DNA of 64,000 nt, taken from assembly GCA_037892935.1 (NCBI GenBank), contig JAYXKI010000007.1:310001-374000 (forward strand), given 5' to 3'. How positions within the stretch are numbered: position 1 is the stretch's first letter; every line of letters begins with the position of its first letter. This document shows, in pieces, positions 60,717 through 64,000 of this stretch. A program made the position numbers and the translations under genes. Origin of the DNA: Phlebopus portentosus. Taxonomy: Eukaryota > Basidiomycota > Agaricomycetes > Boletales > Boletinellaceae. Under the pieces are notes generated by a model that saw only the letters and a list, made by a program, of their open reading frames with translations, was not told where the DNA came from and did no database searches.

Positions 60717-63700
60717 GAAGGCAAGCGTTCTGCTATCGAGTATTAGTTACAAAGCTCACACTCTGTCAATACTCGAGAAAGCATATTGGGCTAGAGCAGA
60801 TTCACATTCAGAAAGTTCTGCCTCGTTTCGCCCTGATTGGACAGTTTCAGGTAATAATAGTATTCCCTAGTTGTACTGGATCTAGCCATTATTTAGCGAT
60901 TCATTGAATGTTTAGCCATCGATCCTTTCGTACTTCCTCTGCAGAAAGCGCAGAGCAGGTTCAACCCGGTCAAAACCTCTCGTCCGATCACCATTAGCAC
61001 CTCAACATCTGGACTGCCTGCATATCGAAGCTCGTTCCGAAATCTCACCCAGGACGAGAGATAATTCTAAGTTGCTGAAGATTCCGAATACTCACAATTG
61101 ATTCACCGGCGTGGTTCATACTGAAGTCGATATTCAACTGACGTCCGTCTCCGAGATTATCGCTTTGGAGAGGATTGGAGTCATTCTTGAACTTCTTGAC
61201 CAGAGACCATTCATGAACTCAATTCAATCTGCGCCATATCACTTTTCGGTACATGGATGCTATTTTGTTTTTAAGTATGCGTACTGTATGCCAATCGATG
61301 CACTATAATGACTGGTTTTCAGAAGGCTGTATATCATAGTAAAGTGTCTGGTTCTACATCGAGGATCGACGGCCATTTTCAATCATCAACTGTTCCCATC
61401 CAACTTACGTACGTACGTACTCCAGGCTTCAAATTCACGTCCTTACGATAATATTGCAGCCGAAAGGCGAAGCTTGTGCAAATCACAGCATCGACGGTGA
61501 CAGAGATTCCATAGATAGGTGAGTTCCTGCAATGCATACCTTTATACTCTCGAATCCTTATAAAGTTCTTTCCCTGTACTACCGGGCGGCTGCTACAATC
61601 CTACCATTTGGATACAGGAATCGGCCACGGGAGAAACCACACAATTCAAAATGTTCGGCGTCCTTGTATTTTGGTCCCGTTCTACTTCTTGAGGAAACGA
61701 TGAGCTGAAGAAGCTTCGCGTCATGGGAACTCTGCCCCGAATAAGTTGGATTGAGAAGTCCAAGTATGATACCTTTCCAAATCATGACCGGTCGCTATGG
61801 ATGCTTATTTGCCGGCTAGGAGGTTCTTCATGAACAAAAGATGGAGAACAAAAGAAAAATTCTCTGGGCCTTTCATCCGACTAAAGTCATTAGCTCTTTT
61901 CTGAGTCTGATAGAATATGCGAACGATCAAGACCAATTCATTATCTCGGCACAAGTGTTGCCTGAGCTTTCGGAGGTACGATCGATGCCAGGCATAGCCT
62001 CCGGCGGGACACTTGTCGTTGGAGAGACTTTCCAAAAGTACTAGATGATTGAACTGATGAGAAAAATAAAGCATGACTCGGACGCTGAAGTAGACATCGC
62101 ACGTCACACCGACAACGAATACATCAGGGATCCTGTTATATTCCTTTGATATTAACATGATCTGAGTAGTACTAGTGCTTCACGACGCGCCCTATTTTAA
62201 AGCTTGCAACTTCCACCCAGCTTTCCGATCAAAAGTTGCCGAGGTGAAGGATTGACCTATAAGACCCAGTACGATCATCATCCATGTGTATAGGCATGGA
62301 ACGACTAGTGCTGTCGACTCGTTCCTGGTATACAATGATTGAGAAATCGGGCATGGGGAGCGAAGGAACAGAGGTCACGTCTGTTTGCGGTGATATCTCA
62401 TCTCTCGATTGTAGCGCTGGCACTTGGAAACACGGGGGAGCCGCGGGGGAAGCAGTGCAGACAGGTCGTCTCGTCTTCTTAATTCTATTGATAGAGTAGA
62501 GAATCTTAATGAGGCGACGAACCCAACCACGGTTCATCCGTGAGACTTTGTTACTGATTCGACGCAAGAGCTTACGAAGCTCCGCAAGAAACCTTCAGGG
62601 CGACGACGTGAAAGCCCTCGTGTCCCGATTTCATCTGAGGCGGTCATCATTGTCTCGTTACGTTCACTGTAAATATGCAAGTGTCCACGAACCTAGAGCA
62701 ATTAGATACGTTCTCCGAAAAGAAACTAAAAGGGCAAACTTGATGAGATCGACGCAGAGTCTCACCGCCGTACTAGACGTAATCTTCAATGATTAGAACC
62801 CGTCATTCAAGTAAGCGGATTTCTCATCAAGGATCTGGTACACCACTCTGGACGATCGCCCATGAATGGGATGTTATGCTTGGTATGCTAGTTGCTCGTT
62901 GATATTGCTTTATGCTTCGTTCTTCGAAGAGAGATGTTTCATTTGAACCTGAAGGTCTCCCTCGGCCCCTTACGAATGCCGTTAGAACATTCAGGGTGTG
63001 GAGATTAAGCTCTGTGATTCTCCAACAATCGACAGGGAAGCTCCAGATAGCGCGAACAAGGAACCCATTTAGAGCCGGATGGATACCCGATGGTCCGACG
63101 TCATCACTTCTGCAGCGGAGGCCGGTCATTCGTGCTTGGAGATACTTACAAGATACAAAACCTTTTCTGCGGGAGTGTGTTCTTCCTTAGGAGACTCGAC
63201 AATCTAGAATGACTTGAAGAGCAGACCTGACGACTAGGGGCTCTTTCGTTTAGGCTCTCATGAGATGGGGCCTCAGCCGGCAAGCAGCTGTGTATGTTCG
63301 TTACCGCATTCGCGTGTCAGGATATCGTCGGAATACCGAGGAGTGCGGAATGTGCTAGCTGCGAAGAGCTGGATGAAGAGAAACGTCCAAGGGAAGGTAG
63401 ATATTTTCGGTGCAGTACTAGAGTCAGGGTGACAAAATGACCACAAAGCGAATGACATATTCACCAGTGAGCGACCCCGATTGACGCCCGACATCGCAGA
63501 CCAACTCCAATCCATCTCCGGAAGTATTTTTCGACGATCTCGCACGCAATGCGGTCCACCGAAAGGATGCGATGTAGAGCGCAGTCCACGTCCGGGGTGT
63601 GGAGAGGTCTGGATATCCTAAGCGCCCTCAAATAACGAGTTTGAGTCAATCATCAATAATGTGGCGCTCTTATAACACCACGTACGTGTACGAAGTAGGG

Positions 63701-64000
63701 TAGCAGCCTAGACCATCGACTGCGGATTGTGCATCATGGACTGGAGTCGACGAAAAGAGTCGAGAATCCGGTGTCCCGATGTCATTGGAAATCGCACCGT
63801 GTGCAAATTGGCCAGTCAGCAAGTTTCCTACCAGTAATTCTTAGCAAAATTTAATGGCGAATTAAATGTTGAAAAATATTGGCGGCACGGTGTTATGTTG
63901 TCAAATTGACTGTGGTTGCTGAATTTCCCGCTGTGAGCCCCGCCCCACAGACCTCGTGTCGACTTACAATACAAGTGACTTGTCTTTTCCTCGTTCCGCA
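60717..64000. other. Right-end region without recognised genes
   Basis: Frames of up to 117 codons occur on both strands (61805-62158 -, 62229-62567 -, 62509-62796 +, 62827-63129 -). None shows motifs, exon partners or agreement with a family. The stretch may hold eroded copies of surface-protein genes, as does the neighbouring fragment, but I cannot show it. Confidence 0.4.

Overview
The window looks like a contig from a filamentous basidiomycete (Agaricomycetes-type). The genes I could rebuild are split by many short GT-AG introns, mostly 45-70 bp, placed between short in-frame exons. Several protein families are typical of mushroom-forming fungi: a Cys-rich secreted glycoprotein, an S41/CPAF-like secreted peptidase, a microsomal P450, and single-pass membrane proteins with a Ser/Thr-rich head. 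No prokaryotic feature is present. All gene models come from reading the sequence; splice sites were accepted only when phase and family alignment agreed.

Layout: 1-4005 (+) is the 3' part of a long Ser-rich protein of unknown role. 4436-9263 (-) is a complete SMC1 cohesin gene with 21 exons. 9914-11412 (+) is a secreted glycoprotein with a TATA box. 11.4-20 kb shows no convincing gene. 20-31 kb is packed with microsatellites and contains one gene, a sorbitol/xylitol-type dehydrogenase (25912-27363, +). 30174-34270 (-) is an S41 peptidase whose last introns are unusually long. 34985-35528 (-) is a small unknown protein.

The 39-43.2 kb region is a patchwork of local duplications around a membrane-protein gene (42126-43158, -). 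It contains a tandem 530-bp duplication, a roughly 1-kb duplication and a 113-bp minisatellite, and the copies carry frameshifts and a lost splice donor. Two housekeeping genes follow: the NAC beta subunit (45494-46157, +) and an intron-containing tRNA-Asn (46650-46751, -).

From 47.6 to 53.7 kb four paralogous membrane-protein genes lie head-to-tail on the minus strand. Three share a TM segment, a 'P.LWD' element, a phase-0 intron placed directly before 'PLSA', an 'RVSV.I.MP' core and a C-terminal 'LG..E/T' end; the third copy is divergent or damaged. This is the most interesting unexplained set in the window. A complete cytochrome P450 (54137-56200, -) follows. The last 7 kb holds only decayed pieces: a kinase-like fragment (57.6-58.2 kb) and a frameshifted membrane protein with a carbohydrate-binding-like ectodomain (60.2-60.7 kb).

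The gene content is mixed (chromosome cohesion, nascent-chain handling, polyol metabolism, secretion, oxidation). I see no single operating pathway, only a cluster of local gene-family expansion at 39-54 kb.
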